Assembly: GCA_963926055.1 (NCBI GenBank)
Contig: CAWUVK010000001.1
Span: forward strand, 124,001 to 188,000
Direction: 5' to 3'
Source: CAJXJP01 sp963926055
GTDB taxonomy: Bacteria; Patescibacteriota; Gracilibacteria; BD1-5; UBA6164
Length of the DNA: 64,000 bases
Shown here: positions 54,583 through 64,000 of the stretch, in pieces
How the letters are laid out: every line of letters begins with the position of its first letter
How positions within the stretch are numbered: the first letter of the stretch is position 1
Position numbers and translations under genes: made by a program
The notes under the pieces: model-generated
Told to the model about the DNA's origin: nothing
Database searches by the model: none
What the model saw: the letters and a program-made list of their open reading frames with translations, nothing else

Positions 54583-56091
54583 ATGAAAATTGATTACTTG
54601 TGACATTCTGAATTTTTAATGGAGTTAGAAAATAAAGATTCTCAAAAAGTTAGAATATTATGTGATGCTTGGCTTTCTGATTATGCGTGTTGAGATATGA
54701 TGTGAAGAAATCCTACGTTTAAAATAGATTACAGTACAATCTGAAAAATTGATGCTGTTTTTTTAAGTCATTCTCACACAGATCATGTAGATCCTTATAC
54801 ATTAATTGATTTATATAAAAAACTTGAACATAAACCTGTTTTACTTATCCCTGAAACAATTGAGTTTTTAGTGCCTTTGTTTGAAAAATATCTCCAAAAT
54901 CCTGAAATAATTATTCTAAAAAATAAACAAGAGATTGAATTTTTGTGAATTAAGATTTTATGATTTGTATTTGATACAAATTTTATCACAAATGAAGACG
55001 ATGTAATGTGACTTTTTGTCTATAATGAAACAGAAATCCTATTTAATGAAGTTGATTTAGTACCACCAGAATTAGAAGAGGTGCATGAATATTTATTTAA
55101 AATATTTACTAGACACAAGTTTCAACAACGTGTCTATATTGCAACAAGGAATGAATTAGAGTGAAATTTACAAATACTAGATATAGAGCCGAATAAGAGA
55201 AAATCTTATGCAAAAGAATATAAAAATAAAAGGTCTCAAGAAATAGAATTTGATTATATGAAACATATCGAAGAATATGTAGAATATCCTGATATATTCT
55301 CTTTGCCAAATATGAATAAAATATTTATTGGTCAATGAATCACATATCCTAAATCTCTTGACTCTAATTTCTTAAAATTTCAGGTTATGACACTTCCTGA
55401 AGAAGTTGAAATAGAAAAAAGATTTTCTGTGATGTATGGAAAAAATCTTCATATAGATTTCTTAGAAGCAAGTAAAAGCTTTGTAATCGAAAATAATTCA
55501 ATTAAATACAATTGAGATATTCCCTATTTAAATAATGTAGATTTTTGTAAACAAAAAAATGATTTTTCTTTAAATATCACAAGAAAAACACTAAAAGAAC
55601 CGATGAATAATGATTCAAGAAATAATAAAAATATAGAAGAAAAAGTATTTTACATTATTAATAATCGCTTTTTACCTTACCGGTTTGCTAATAAGCAAGA
55701 CTGTATAAAATCAGTTATACTCCACTCTCAAGATAGGAATTATAACATTTTAGTAAAATTTTGAACTTCTCAAGATTATAAAAATGTAGTTTTTCAATAT
55801 AATTTCTCTCAAACTAAATTTATAAAAACTCCTTATGTGAATCAAAAAATAGATGAAGAATATTGGGGAAATGATTTAGATGATTATTTAGAATGAAAAC
55901 AAGAATTATATTCTAATTTTCATCATACACTAGATAGTAAAAAAGCCTATAGATTATGGACATGTTTATGATCAAATTATATAAACAATGATTTATTATA
56001 TAATAAGTATGCGTATCATTTCGAACAAGCAAATAACTGAAAAACAAGTTGAGACTTTGTGCTTCCAGTATATAAAAAACTAGAACAATAA
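54583..56091 (+). CDS. metallo-beta-lactamase-fold protein (UlaG/RomA-like) with long C-terminal extension
   Basis: 502 residues. The N-terminal MBL domain starts MKIDYLGHSEFLME and has DAWLSDYACGDMMGRNP and the zinc motif FLSHSHTDHVDP, followed by alpha/beta elements to about residue 260. The remaining ~240 residues are unrecognised, charged and beta/alpha mixed (for example FYIINNRFLPYRFANKQDCIKSVILHS). Resembles UlaG-type hydrolases or CMP-NeuAc hydroxylase-like two-domain proteins in layout. Monocistronic; its stop lies in a shared terminator loop. Confidence 0.65.
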
Positions 56092-56109
56092 AATTGTTCT
56101 AGTTTTTTT
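56078..56109. terminator. bidirectional terminator between MBL gene and murD
   Basis: A 10-bp perfect stem ACTAGAACAA / TTGTTCTAGT with a 5-nt loop and T run. It contains the stop codons of both converging genes (56089-56091 and 56099-56101). Confidence 0.85.
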
Positions 56110-57496
56110 GCTTATTTATTTCATCAATAAATTCTTTTCATTTTTGTTCATATCAACTCCATAGCGAGTAACTTGGTGCAGCACAAGACATAAGACAAAT
56201 ATTATTTTCTCAAGTATTTTTATAAGAAAAATTTATTGCTTCAGACATAGAATTTGTAAATAAAATATTTAGATTTAGATCATCTAAAGAATAATTAAAC
56301 ATATCTCAATATTTATAAGTATCTCTTGGGAAATTAAAAATATCTAATCCTGTATCTGGAAATAAAACTATATTTTTTATTTTATAATTATTGATAGCAT
56401 TTCTTAATAATATATAAGAATCTTGAGTAAATCAGTAATCTCATCCTCATAGAAATAACGTATTTATTTTGTCTCAAAATGTTTTAATAGCTTCTATTGT
56501 ACTTTCTGGTGTTGTAGAAATTCAATCATCTATGAAGGTTATATTTTTTTCATTTGCTACAATTTCCATTCTATGAGGGAGTCATGAAAAATTTTCAAGA
56601 GTTTCATTTAATGATTTTATTAGTTTAGAAAAAATCCACTGAGAATTAAAATTGTATTTTTCTACAATGATATCCAAAATTCAAATTACACAAGAAATAT
56701 TCTTTTTATTATGATCTCATAATAAAAGTAGATTTTTGCTCGAAAATAATTGATCATCATTTTTGTAAAAAAAATTGTCATCATAAGAATAATTTGATTC
56801 TAGTCAAAAATAGTAGACATTGTCTATATTTTGTCCATATTGACTGAATTCATTTGAAATTATTTTATTTTCAGAATTTTTTAAAATATTCAATTTTGCT
56901 TGTTCATAAACTTTGAAACTGTTATTATGCCAATCTAAATGACAGGTATAAATATTTCACAAAACTGCAATACTACATTTTGGTTTACAAGTTTCAAGCA
57001 TATAACTTGATAATTCATAAATTACATAATTATAATTATCCGGATCAAGTAAGTCAATTTCATCAAAAACAGGTGAACCTATATTCCCTACTAATTTAAC
57101 ATTATATTGAGCATTTTTTAATGTTTCATATATAAGTGTTGAGACTGTTGATTTCCCTTTAGTTGCTGTGATTCAAATAGTTCTTCATTCATAATTATCA
57201 AAAAATATCTGTGTTTGAGATGTTAATTTATCTTTAAAAGGAAGTATTTTATCATGATAAGGTGATATTCCAGGGGATTTGAATATTAAATTATAATCTC
57301 ATAAATTATCTAAATATTTTTCTCAAGTAATAATTTTTATATCACTATTACTAATATTTATCTCATTTTTATCCAAGATAGTTATTTCAGATAAACATAT
57401 TCACAAACGTAATAAAAAATTCAAAGTAGACTTCCCTTCTTTTCAAAATCATAAGATCGCGATATTTTTTACCTCTTTTATTTCATATAAATACAT
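56099..57496 (-). CDS. murD: UDP-N-acetylmuramoylalanine-D-glutamate ligase
   Basis: 465 residues. An N-terminal Rossmann-like domain (NIAILGFGKEGKSTLNFL) and KSPGISP precede the Mur-ligase ATP loop GITATKGKSTVSTLIYETL. The MurD blocks NIGSPVFDEI, YELSSYMLETCKPKCSIAVLGNIYTCHLDWH, LPHRMEIV, FIDDGISTTPEST and LFLGGGDYG follow. It adds D-Glu to UDP-MurNAc-L-Ala. Start codon overlaps the stop of the upstream phosphoesterase by one base, so they are co-translated. Dense TGA use shatters it under the standard code. Confidence 0.92.
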
Positions 57497-58134
57497 TAAT
57501 CCTCTTTAATAAATACATCTTTATAACATTTCAAAGCTCATTGTGTTACGATATCTCAACTTTCGAGTATATAAGCGTGTAATGCTTTTCAATATACACA
57601 TCCTCAATCTAATCAAATAGTATTTCAATATATATTTAATCAATTCATAGCCCAATGACCGTAAATTACTTTTTTATCTCAAGAATATTGTTCATACCAA
57701 GGTTGGGAGTTAATTTCTCTTATTAAAGTAAGTTGATTTTCATTATGATCTTCTAATTTTTTATTTGGATCTAATCAACCATGAATCATTAAAAAATCTT
57801 CTTCTTGAATATATAATGGTAAATCCTTAAAATATTCATAAATATTTGGATTTTTTACTAGTTTATTTTTTAATTTTTCAAAACTTTCATTTCAATAGTC
57901 ATTTCATTGTAACCATTTGAGAAAATAAATTTCATGATTTCATTTAATAGCTTTAAATTGATTCTGATTATTATATAAAAACTTTATAACTTTCCATGAT
58001 TTTGGTCATTTATTTATCATATCTCAAACGATATAAATAGTATCTTGATCTGTAATCTTTAATTTTTCTAATAATAATTCAAACTCATCAAAACATCAAT
58101 GGATATCTCAAATAAATATTGTTCTTTTTTTCAT
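57496..58134 (-). CDS. calcineurin-like phosphoesterase (ApaH/PrpE-like serine/threonine phosphatase)
   Basis: 212 residues. The metal motifs are IFIGDIHGCFDEFELLL, IYIVGDMINKGPKS, IKGNHE, IHGGLDP and VIYGHW, the set used by Ap4A hydrolases and PrpE/PPP-type phosphatases. Many glycines in those motifs are TGA-encoded. Probable role is dinucleotide polyphosphate hydrolysis or protein dephosphorylation; the two cannot be separated. Immediately upstream of murD with a one-base overlap. Confidence 0.88.
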
Positions 58135-58146
58135 TATTTATATATC

Positions 58147-58764
58147 TTATTTTTTAGATTTAATTACTTTATTTTTTAGAATATATCCCAGAGCTATAAA
58201 TACAACAAAAATAATTCATCCGATTAATAATTGTTTTGTATATTGAGCTAATAGTTCTTGATTATTTCACACGAGATATCAAATAAGCATCAGTATTAAA
58301 TTCCAAAGTCATGCTCATAATCCAGTATAAAATAAAAATTTTCAGATATTCATTTTAAATACACCTGCTGGAAGAGAAATTAATTGACGAATAACTGTAA
58401 TAAAACGAGCTAAAAAAGTGGTAATAACTCCGTGTTTTAAAAAATATACTTCTGTTTTTTGGTAGTGTTCATCTTTTATAAGGAAATATTTTCAGTATTT
58501 ATGAATCAATGATTTAATTATTGGTCCTCAAAGTTTATATCCTAAGAAATAATTTATACTCGCTCACAATAAGGCTCATAGTGTTCAAAAAAACATGGCT
58601 AGTGCAAAATTCATTTCTCATGTTGCAGATAAATATCCAGCTGGCAACATAGCAACTTCACTAGGAAATGGAAAAAAACTTGATTCCAATGTCATCATTA
58701 TAAATATTCCTGTGTACCCTAAATCTCACACTATAGTGACTATATAATCTATGATTTCGTGCAT
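58147..58764 (-). CDS. DedA-family (SNARE-associated/VTT) membrane protein
   Basis: 205 residues with about five membrane helices. Family signatures are ESSFFPFPSEVAMLPAGYLSA, GASINYFLGYKLGG, and FLARFITVIRQLISLPAGVFKMNIGKFLFYTGLGAGLWN containing the F(F/L)ARFxP-like re-entrant motif. DedA proteins are flippases or scramblases for undecaprenyl phosphate or phospholipids. Twelve nt upstream of the phosphoesterase-murD pair on the same strand, fitting an envelope operon. Confidence 0.9.
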
Positions 58765-58801
58765 AAAAATTGATAAAAAATATTATGTATATACTAATCA
58801 T

Positions 58802-58845
58802 AAAAACAAAAAAATCCAGATAAAAATCTGGATTTTTTTGTTTTT
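58802..58845 (-). terminator. terminator of ftsH
   Basis: A 20-bp perfect stem AAAAACAAAAAAATCCAGAT / ATCTGGATTTTTTTGTTTTT, 4-nt loop, ending the ftsH transcript. Confidence 0.9.
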
Positions 58846-58846
58846 A

Positions 58847-60715
58847 TTAAGCAAAGTAAGCTTTGAATTCTTCTTCTGAAATTTCTTCTTTTTCGAGTAA
58901 ATCTTTTGTGATTTTTTCGTGTAAAGTTTTATTTTCTTGGATTAATTTAATAGCAACTTTGTAGGCATCTTGTAAAATAACTTTTACTTTAGCATCGATA
59001 GCTTCCATTGTTTTATCAGAAAATGTTCCTTGTTCACCATTTGAACCTAAATGATTTCCAGAAACTCTTTCTCAAGCAAAGTTTTCAGTTCCGATATCTT
59101 CAAACATACCATATCTCATAACCATATTTCTTGCAATTTGAGTTGCTTTTTCAATATCATTCGAAGCTCAAGTTGTAATGAATTCTTTTCCATAGAAAAT
59201 TTCTTCTGCAGCTCTTCCTCAAAATAACGTAGCTAATTCGTCTAAATATTTAGCTTTCGAAACTAATAAAGCATCTCTTTCTGGTAAAAACCAAGTTACA
59301 CCAAGTGCTCAACCTCTTGATACAATAGAGATTTTATGAACTGGATCAGTATTTGGTAATAATTTTCCAACAAGTGCGTGACCAACTTCATGATAGGCTG
59401 TTAATTCTCTTTCATGATCATTCATAACTTGAGATTTTTTTCTTAATCCCATAACTAATCTTTCAAAAGCTTCTGTAATTCTATTATTAGAAATAATTTT
59501 TTCATCATTTCTGGCTGTTATAATTGCAGCTTCATTTAAAAGGTTTCATAAATCAGCTCATGAGAAACCAACTGTTTTTGAAGCAAGTGATCTATAATTT
59601 ACATCTTCTTCTACTTTTTTATTTCTTGAGTGAATTTTCAAAATTTGTTCCCTATCAGATAAATTTGGTAAATTTACTGTAATTTTTCTATCAAATCTTC
59701 CCGGCCTTAATAAAGCCTTATCTAAAACATCAGCTCTATTTGTAGCCCCGATTACAATTATATTTGTATCATTACTAAAACCATCCATTTCAGTTAGAAT
59801 TTGATTAAGTGTTTGCTCTCTTTCATCGTGTCCACCACCAGTTCCTGGTCATCTTTTTTTTCCAATTGCATCAATTTCATCTATAAAAATTATTGCTGGA
59901 GACATTTTTTTAGCATTTTCGAAAAGATCTCTCACTCTTGATGCACCAACTCATACAAACATTTCTACAAATTCAGAACCCGAAATACTCAAAAATGGCA
60001 CATTTGATTCTCATGCAACTGCTCTAGCTAACATAGTTTTCCCTGTCCCAGGAGGACCAACCATAAGTACACCTTTTGGTATTTTTGCTCCAAGATTTTT
60101 AAATTTTTTCGGATTTTTTAAAAATTGAACCACTTCAGCAAGTTCTTCTTTTTCTTCATCAGCACCGGCTACATCTTTGAATAAAACTTTTTCTTTATCT
60201 TTATCATAGAGTTTTGCTCTAGATTTACCAAAAGTCATAGCATTATTACTCATTCCTCCCATTTTTCCTAAAATAAGCATCGCGATTATAAAAAATAATG
60301 CAAATCCAATAATAGTTGGAAGTAGTCCTGACCAGAATAAGCTCGAGGTATTATCTTTTACTTTAATTTGAGTCCCGACTTCAGGATTTCTTAACCCTAA
60401 ATCATTTAGAGAATCATTCGTAGGGAGAATTACTATTTCTCTATTTACTTTTTCTATTCCATTTTCTACAGTTTTTGAACCAGATAGCGTAGCAATAGCC
60501 TTATTTCAATCAATTACTACTTCAGAATATTTTTCATTAATAAAATTTTGTTCTAATACATTTAGAGCAACTTCTTTATCTTCATATTTTTGCGCATCTC
60601 TTACAGATGGTAAAACTAATGCAATAATAATTGAAATTATTATTAAAATTGCAAAAGGTTTATAATTTCATTTATTATTACTCGGTTTTGGTAAATTTGG
60701 TTTTTTTTCGTTCAT
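58847..60715 (-). CDS. ftsH: ATP-dependent zinc metalloprotease FtsH
   Basis: 622 residues. Two N-terminal membrane helices (about 20-38 and 130-150) flank a periplasmic domain. The AAA domain has Walker A GPPGTGKT, Walker B IIFIDEIDAIG and the SRH region (ATNRADVLDKALLRPGRFDR). The zinc protease domain has AYHEVGHAL (HExxH) and SNDIEKATQIARNMV. It degrades membrane and short-lived cytosolic proteins. TGA is used sparingly. It has its own terminator; the start has AT-rich upstream shared with divergent thyA. Confidence 0.96.
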
Positions 60716-60949
60716 TTCGTCAAACTTTAATTCGTTAAAATAATTACATAGCATTGTATGAAAAAGCTTTGTATATGCAAAAGAAATTGTAAATAAATCT
60801 TGATTAATTTAAATTTCTTTGTCTATTAGAAATATATACTAAAACCTTAATATAAAATAAAGAATAAGTTTTTAACATAAAATATTTAACCAATTTGATA
60901 AAAATGAAAATAAAAATATATTTAAAGTATTAAAATTTTATTTTTTGCT

Positions 60950-61876
60950 ATGAAACAATATTTAGAATTATTGCAAGATATTAGAGATAATGGTATCTGA
61001 AAAGACGATAGAACAGGTACATGAGTAAGATGAATTTTTTGAATGCAAGCGAAATACAATCTAGAAGATGGCTTCCCTCTTGTAACTACTAAAAAAACTT
61101 TTTTAAGAATTATTATTGTAGAGCTCATTTGGTTACTTAGATGAGAAACAAATATAAAATATCTCGTAGATAGAAATTGTCATATTTGGGATGAATGGCC
61201 ATTTCAAAACTATATTGATTCAAATAATTTATCAGAAAAATTTCCAAAATATTCAAATGAATGGATGGAAGAAAAAAAGAATTTCATAGAAAAAATTAAA
61301 ATTTTACCAGCTAACGATGATTTTGTAAAAAAATGGTGAGATTTGTGACCAGTTTACTGACATCAATGGAGAAATTTCAATGGTCAATGAGTCGATCAAA
61401 TTACAAATGCAATTGAACAAATAAAAACAAATCCAACAAATAGAAGGATAATTGTATCTGCTTGGAATCCAGCACAAATACACGAAATGCTTTTACCACC
61501 TTGTCATGCATTTTTTCAATTTAATGTCGATACAACCAATAATAAACTCAATCTTCAACTCTACCAAAGAAGTGCCGATATGTTTTTATGAGTACCGTTT
61601 AATATTGCTTCATATTCAGCATTATTAATGATGGTTGCAAAAATTACAGGATTAAAACCTGGAACTTTTACTCATACACTTTGAGATGCTCATATTTACA
61701 ATAATCATATTGATCAAGTAAATCAGCAACTTTGAAACGAACCACACCAACTTCCAACATTAAATATTCTAAAAGATATAAAAAATCTCAAAGATTTGGA
61801 AACTTTAGAATGGGAAGATTTCGAACTATTAAATTACACATCTCACGAAGTAATCAAAGCACCGGTAGCTGTATAA
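60950..61876 (+). CDS. thyA: thymidylate synthase (folate-dependent, ThyA type)
   Basis: 308 residues. The active-site Cys185 lies in LLPPCHAFFQF, with the RRIIVSAWNP and [24 protein letters not shown] motifs, the GDAHIYNNHIDQV segment and the N-terminal DDRTGTGV. It converts dUMP to dTMP with methylene-tetrahydrofolate. An insertion-like region (about 85-135) is present as in many bacterial ThyA. Followed 18 nt later by an Abi-like gene and then folA. Confidence 0.95.
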
Positions 61877-61894
61877 TATTTATTAATAATTATA

Positions 61895-62896
61895 ATGGAG
61901 GAAAAAATTAATAATCAAATAAAGTATATAAAGTCGAAGTGATTTATAATTATTGATGAAGAAAAAGTACGTTGATATCTGGAAAAAGTTTGATTACATA
62001 GATTAAAAAGGTATTTTAATACTGTTGATAAATATGAGTGAACAAATTTTCAAGAAATTATAAATGCTTATATTTTTGATAAAAGTATAAGAAATATAAA
62101 TTTGATAGTATTAGAATCTATTGAAAAATCATTCAAAAATATTTTTATATTAAAAATATGAAAAATTATTGATCAAAGTATTTATTCAGATGAGTTTGTA
62201 GTAGAAAGAATAAAATATCTCAATAAGAAACTCCGCAAATTATCTAATTCAGATGATGAAATAAAAAAATATCTTTATCGTAATATTGAAAGAAATTCAC
62301 AATCTACAGTTGAGTTTCAATTTTCAGAAATAACAGAATGTTATAATGATAATATTGAACTTAATTCATTATTTATAGATAAACTTCAGTTTTGAGAAAT
62401 AATAAAATGTTATTTAGACTTAAAGACTGAATATAAATTATTATTTACTGATTATTATTGAATAAATTTAACGATATTAGATAGTTGGCTTGAATGATTA
62501 CTTTATTTAAGAAATGTATCTAGTCATTGATGAAATATATTTAATAAAAAAATGGTAATAAGTGTTAAATGAAGAGAGATTACAAAACAGTTAAAAATAA
62601 GTGAAAATAATTTATATTCTAGTATTTTTGTAATACTTTGCGTATTTAAAGAAATATTAATTCCAAACTATAAATGGGAAAATAAAATTATAAACAAAAT
62701 TAATCATTATAATATTTCGTTAAATATTATTTGATTATCAAATATTAAAGAGGATATTATCGTAAATAAAAAGAGAAGCGTTTTTAAAAAACTCTTCTCT
62801 TCTAAAGAAATCCTCCCCAGTGAGCATATAAATATAGAGGCTTGGAAGATCTTAGTAAATAAAGTATATATTAAGTATGTAAAAAAGTCAAATTAA
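61895..62896 (+). CDS. Abi_2-like HEPN protein (abortive-infection family)
   Basis: 333 residues. The start resembles Abi_2/AbiD-AbiF proteins (QIKYIKSKGFIIIDEEKVRGYLEKVGLHRLKRYF, with DKSIRNINLIVLESIEKSFKN). The C-terminal half carries LRNVSSHGGNIFN, an Rx4H HEPN motif with R206 and H211 typical of HEPN RNases. Abi_2 proteins mediate phage defence or toxin-like RNA cleavage. No antitoxin or partner gene is visible. It sits between thyA and folA, 18 and 26 nt away, an unusual operon position. Good ribosome-binding context; many TGA codons. Confidence 0.7.
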
Positions 62897-62922
62897 TTTT
62901 ACTTTTAAAAATATAATTACCT

Positions 62923-63444
62923 ATGAAATTTTCAATAATTCTCGCGATAGATTCAAATAATTGAATCGGAAAAAATAATGATTTAGCTTGGGAACTTAAA
63001 AGTGATATGCAGTATTTCAAGAAAATCACTACTCAAATACAGCAAGAAAATAAACAAAATGCTGTTATAATGGGAAGAAAAACATGGGAATCAATCCCTA
63101 AGAAATTTCGTCCACTTCCAGGTAGAAAAAATTTCATTCTCACTCGTGATGAAAATTATTGTGATGAAGGTTGTGAAATTTGAAATGACTTAGAAGAAAT
63201 TTTAGAAAGAATTTCACAAGACGAATCTATTGAAAATACATTTATCATATGATGATCACAATTGTATAATCAAGTTTTAGAAGACGAAAGATTAGATGTA
63301 ATTTATCTCACAAAAATAAAACAAGATTTTGATTGCGATGTATTTCTTGATCCAATTCCTCTAGAATTTAATTTAGAAAAAGAATCCCCAGAATTTTTTG
63401 AAAATGAAATAGATTTTAGTTTTCAAATATATAAAAGAAAATAA
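62923..63444 (+). CDS. folA: dihydrofolate reductase
   Basis: 173 residues. FSIILAIDSNNGIGKNNDLAWELKSDMQYFKKIT has the DHFR N-terminus with a catalytic acid after the W, then MGRKTWESIPKKFRPLPGRKNFILTR and FIIGGSQLYNQVL. It regenerates tetrahydrofolate after thymidylate synthase. Only three TGA codons. Placed after thyA and the Abi-like gene, forming a folate/thymidylate unit. Confidence 0.94.
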
Positions 63445-63519
63445 ATTTATTATATTTATTTTTTTGTTTTAAATAATATTTTCTGATAAAATAAATATAA
63501 TAATAAATTAAAAATATTT

Positions 63520-64000
63520 ATGAAAAATAAAATTATTCAAATCGGAAAAGAAGTTATTTATCTTTGTGCGAAATACAGTAATTATTCTCAAGAAGATAAA
63601 ACTAAAATTCTAAAGAAATTTTGAGAATACAAGTCTCAACTCAATGATGAAAACTGTAAATATACACAAACTGTTTTATGATTTATTCAAGATTTGGAAA
63701 ATGATATTATTGAAAATAGAAAACTGCAGATAGATTCTATACAACATGATGATTATTTGGAAAATTATTTTGTCTCTAAACGTGAAATAACTCACTACAA
63801 TAATTTATTAAACTGAAAAATTTATAGAGAAATTTTTGATGAATTTTATGGACAAAAAGATGAGAATAAAATATTAATTTTAGCAAAAAAATTATCCCAA
63901 AATTTTCAGGATGAATATAAAAATATTTCTTGTGAAAATATTGCAAAAAATTTATTAATATTTTCCAATTTTGATAAAAAAATTATTTCTCAATGACTCA
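63520..64000 (+). CDS. hypothetical protein, cut by the window end
   Basis: At least 160 residues, open at the right edge. The sequence is helical, Lys/Asn/Glu-rich (MKNKIIQIGKEVIYLCAKYSNYSQEDKTKILKKFGEYKSQL...), without a signal or membrane helix. No family was recognised. TGA codons fall in Gly-compatible positions; starts 75 nt after folA. Confidence 0.5.

Noticed and set aside
1..64000. CRISPR array, IS element or prophage
   Set aside because: No regularly spaced repeats, transposase, integrase or terminal inverted repeats were seen; many AT palindromes are terminators.

Overview
The window comes from a bacterium that reads UGA as glycine. Nearly every gene crosses in-frame TGA codons, and these fall on invariant glycines: the Walker A loops of the DEAD-box helicase (48592-47357, minus strand), FtsK (24909-27125) and PilT (53154-54146), and the GxSG serine motif of a rhomboid protease. 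Only TAA and TAG end genes. With the very AT-rich composition and small genes, this points to Gracilibacteria (BD1-5) or Absconditabacteria (SR1) of the Patescibacteria/CPR (translation table 25). All CDS here were read with TGA = Gly, so they are longer than standard-code ORFs.

Layout: band-7/SPFH protein, UDP-GlcNAc 2-epimerase, a coiled-coil secreted protein and an OmpR-type two-component pair (1-5.6 kb). Then rpmF, nusB and an rnc-yggT-ftsW-mutS(truncated)-holA run (5.7-11 kb). A LamG-type prepilin, ahpC and a divergent Fur-family regulator sharing a Fur-box palindrome follow (11-13.5 kb). A cell-envelope block holds PBP1A, a LytR-CpsA-Psr protein, rhomboid, lgt and an M23 peptidase (13.5-22.3 kb). 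Next are small unknown genes, ftsK, a pentapeptide-like membrane protein, a CapA-like protein and an MscS channel (22.4-32.8 kb), then trhO (33-34 kb). A 0.9-kb gene-free stretch carries three promoter-terminator units that look like non-coding RNAs (34.1-34.9 kb), followed by ndk. A three-gene ABC transporter operon and an N-terminally shortened DNA polymerase I follow (35.5-41 kb), then a CtpA protease with a transglutaminase-like protein (41-44.6 kb). Three unknown genes, a tRNA and a Cys-rich protein come next (44.6-47.3 kb), then helicase, methyltransferase, ruvC, a pseudopilin, a putative lytic transglycosylase, a RecX-like protein and PilT (47.4-54.1 kb). The last part holds an MBL-fold protein, murD with a phosphoesterase, DedA, ftsH, thyA, an Abi_2-like HEPN protein and folA (54.6-63.4 kb).

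Together the window is mainly chromosomal housekeeping: peptidoglycan synthesis and remodelling (wecB, PBP1A, LCP, ftsW, murD, M23, SLT-like, CtpA), replication and repair (holA, polA, mutS fragment, ruvC, recX-like, ftsK), a type IV pilus system (two prepilins plus PilT), redox control (ahpC/fur) and thymidylate-folate metabolism (thyA/folA). No CRISPR array, insertion sequence or prophage was seen. The most unusual items are the cluster of unidentified small RNAs, the two truncated DNA-metabolism genes, strong gene-to-gene bias in use of the recoded TGA, and an Abi/HEPN gene wedged between thyA and folA.
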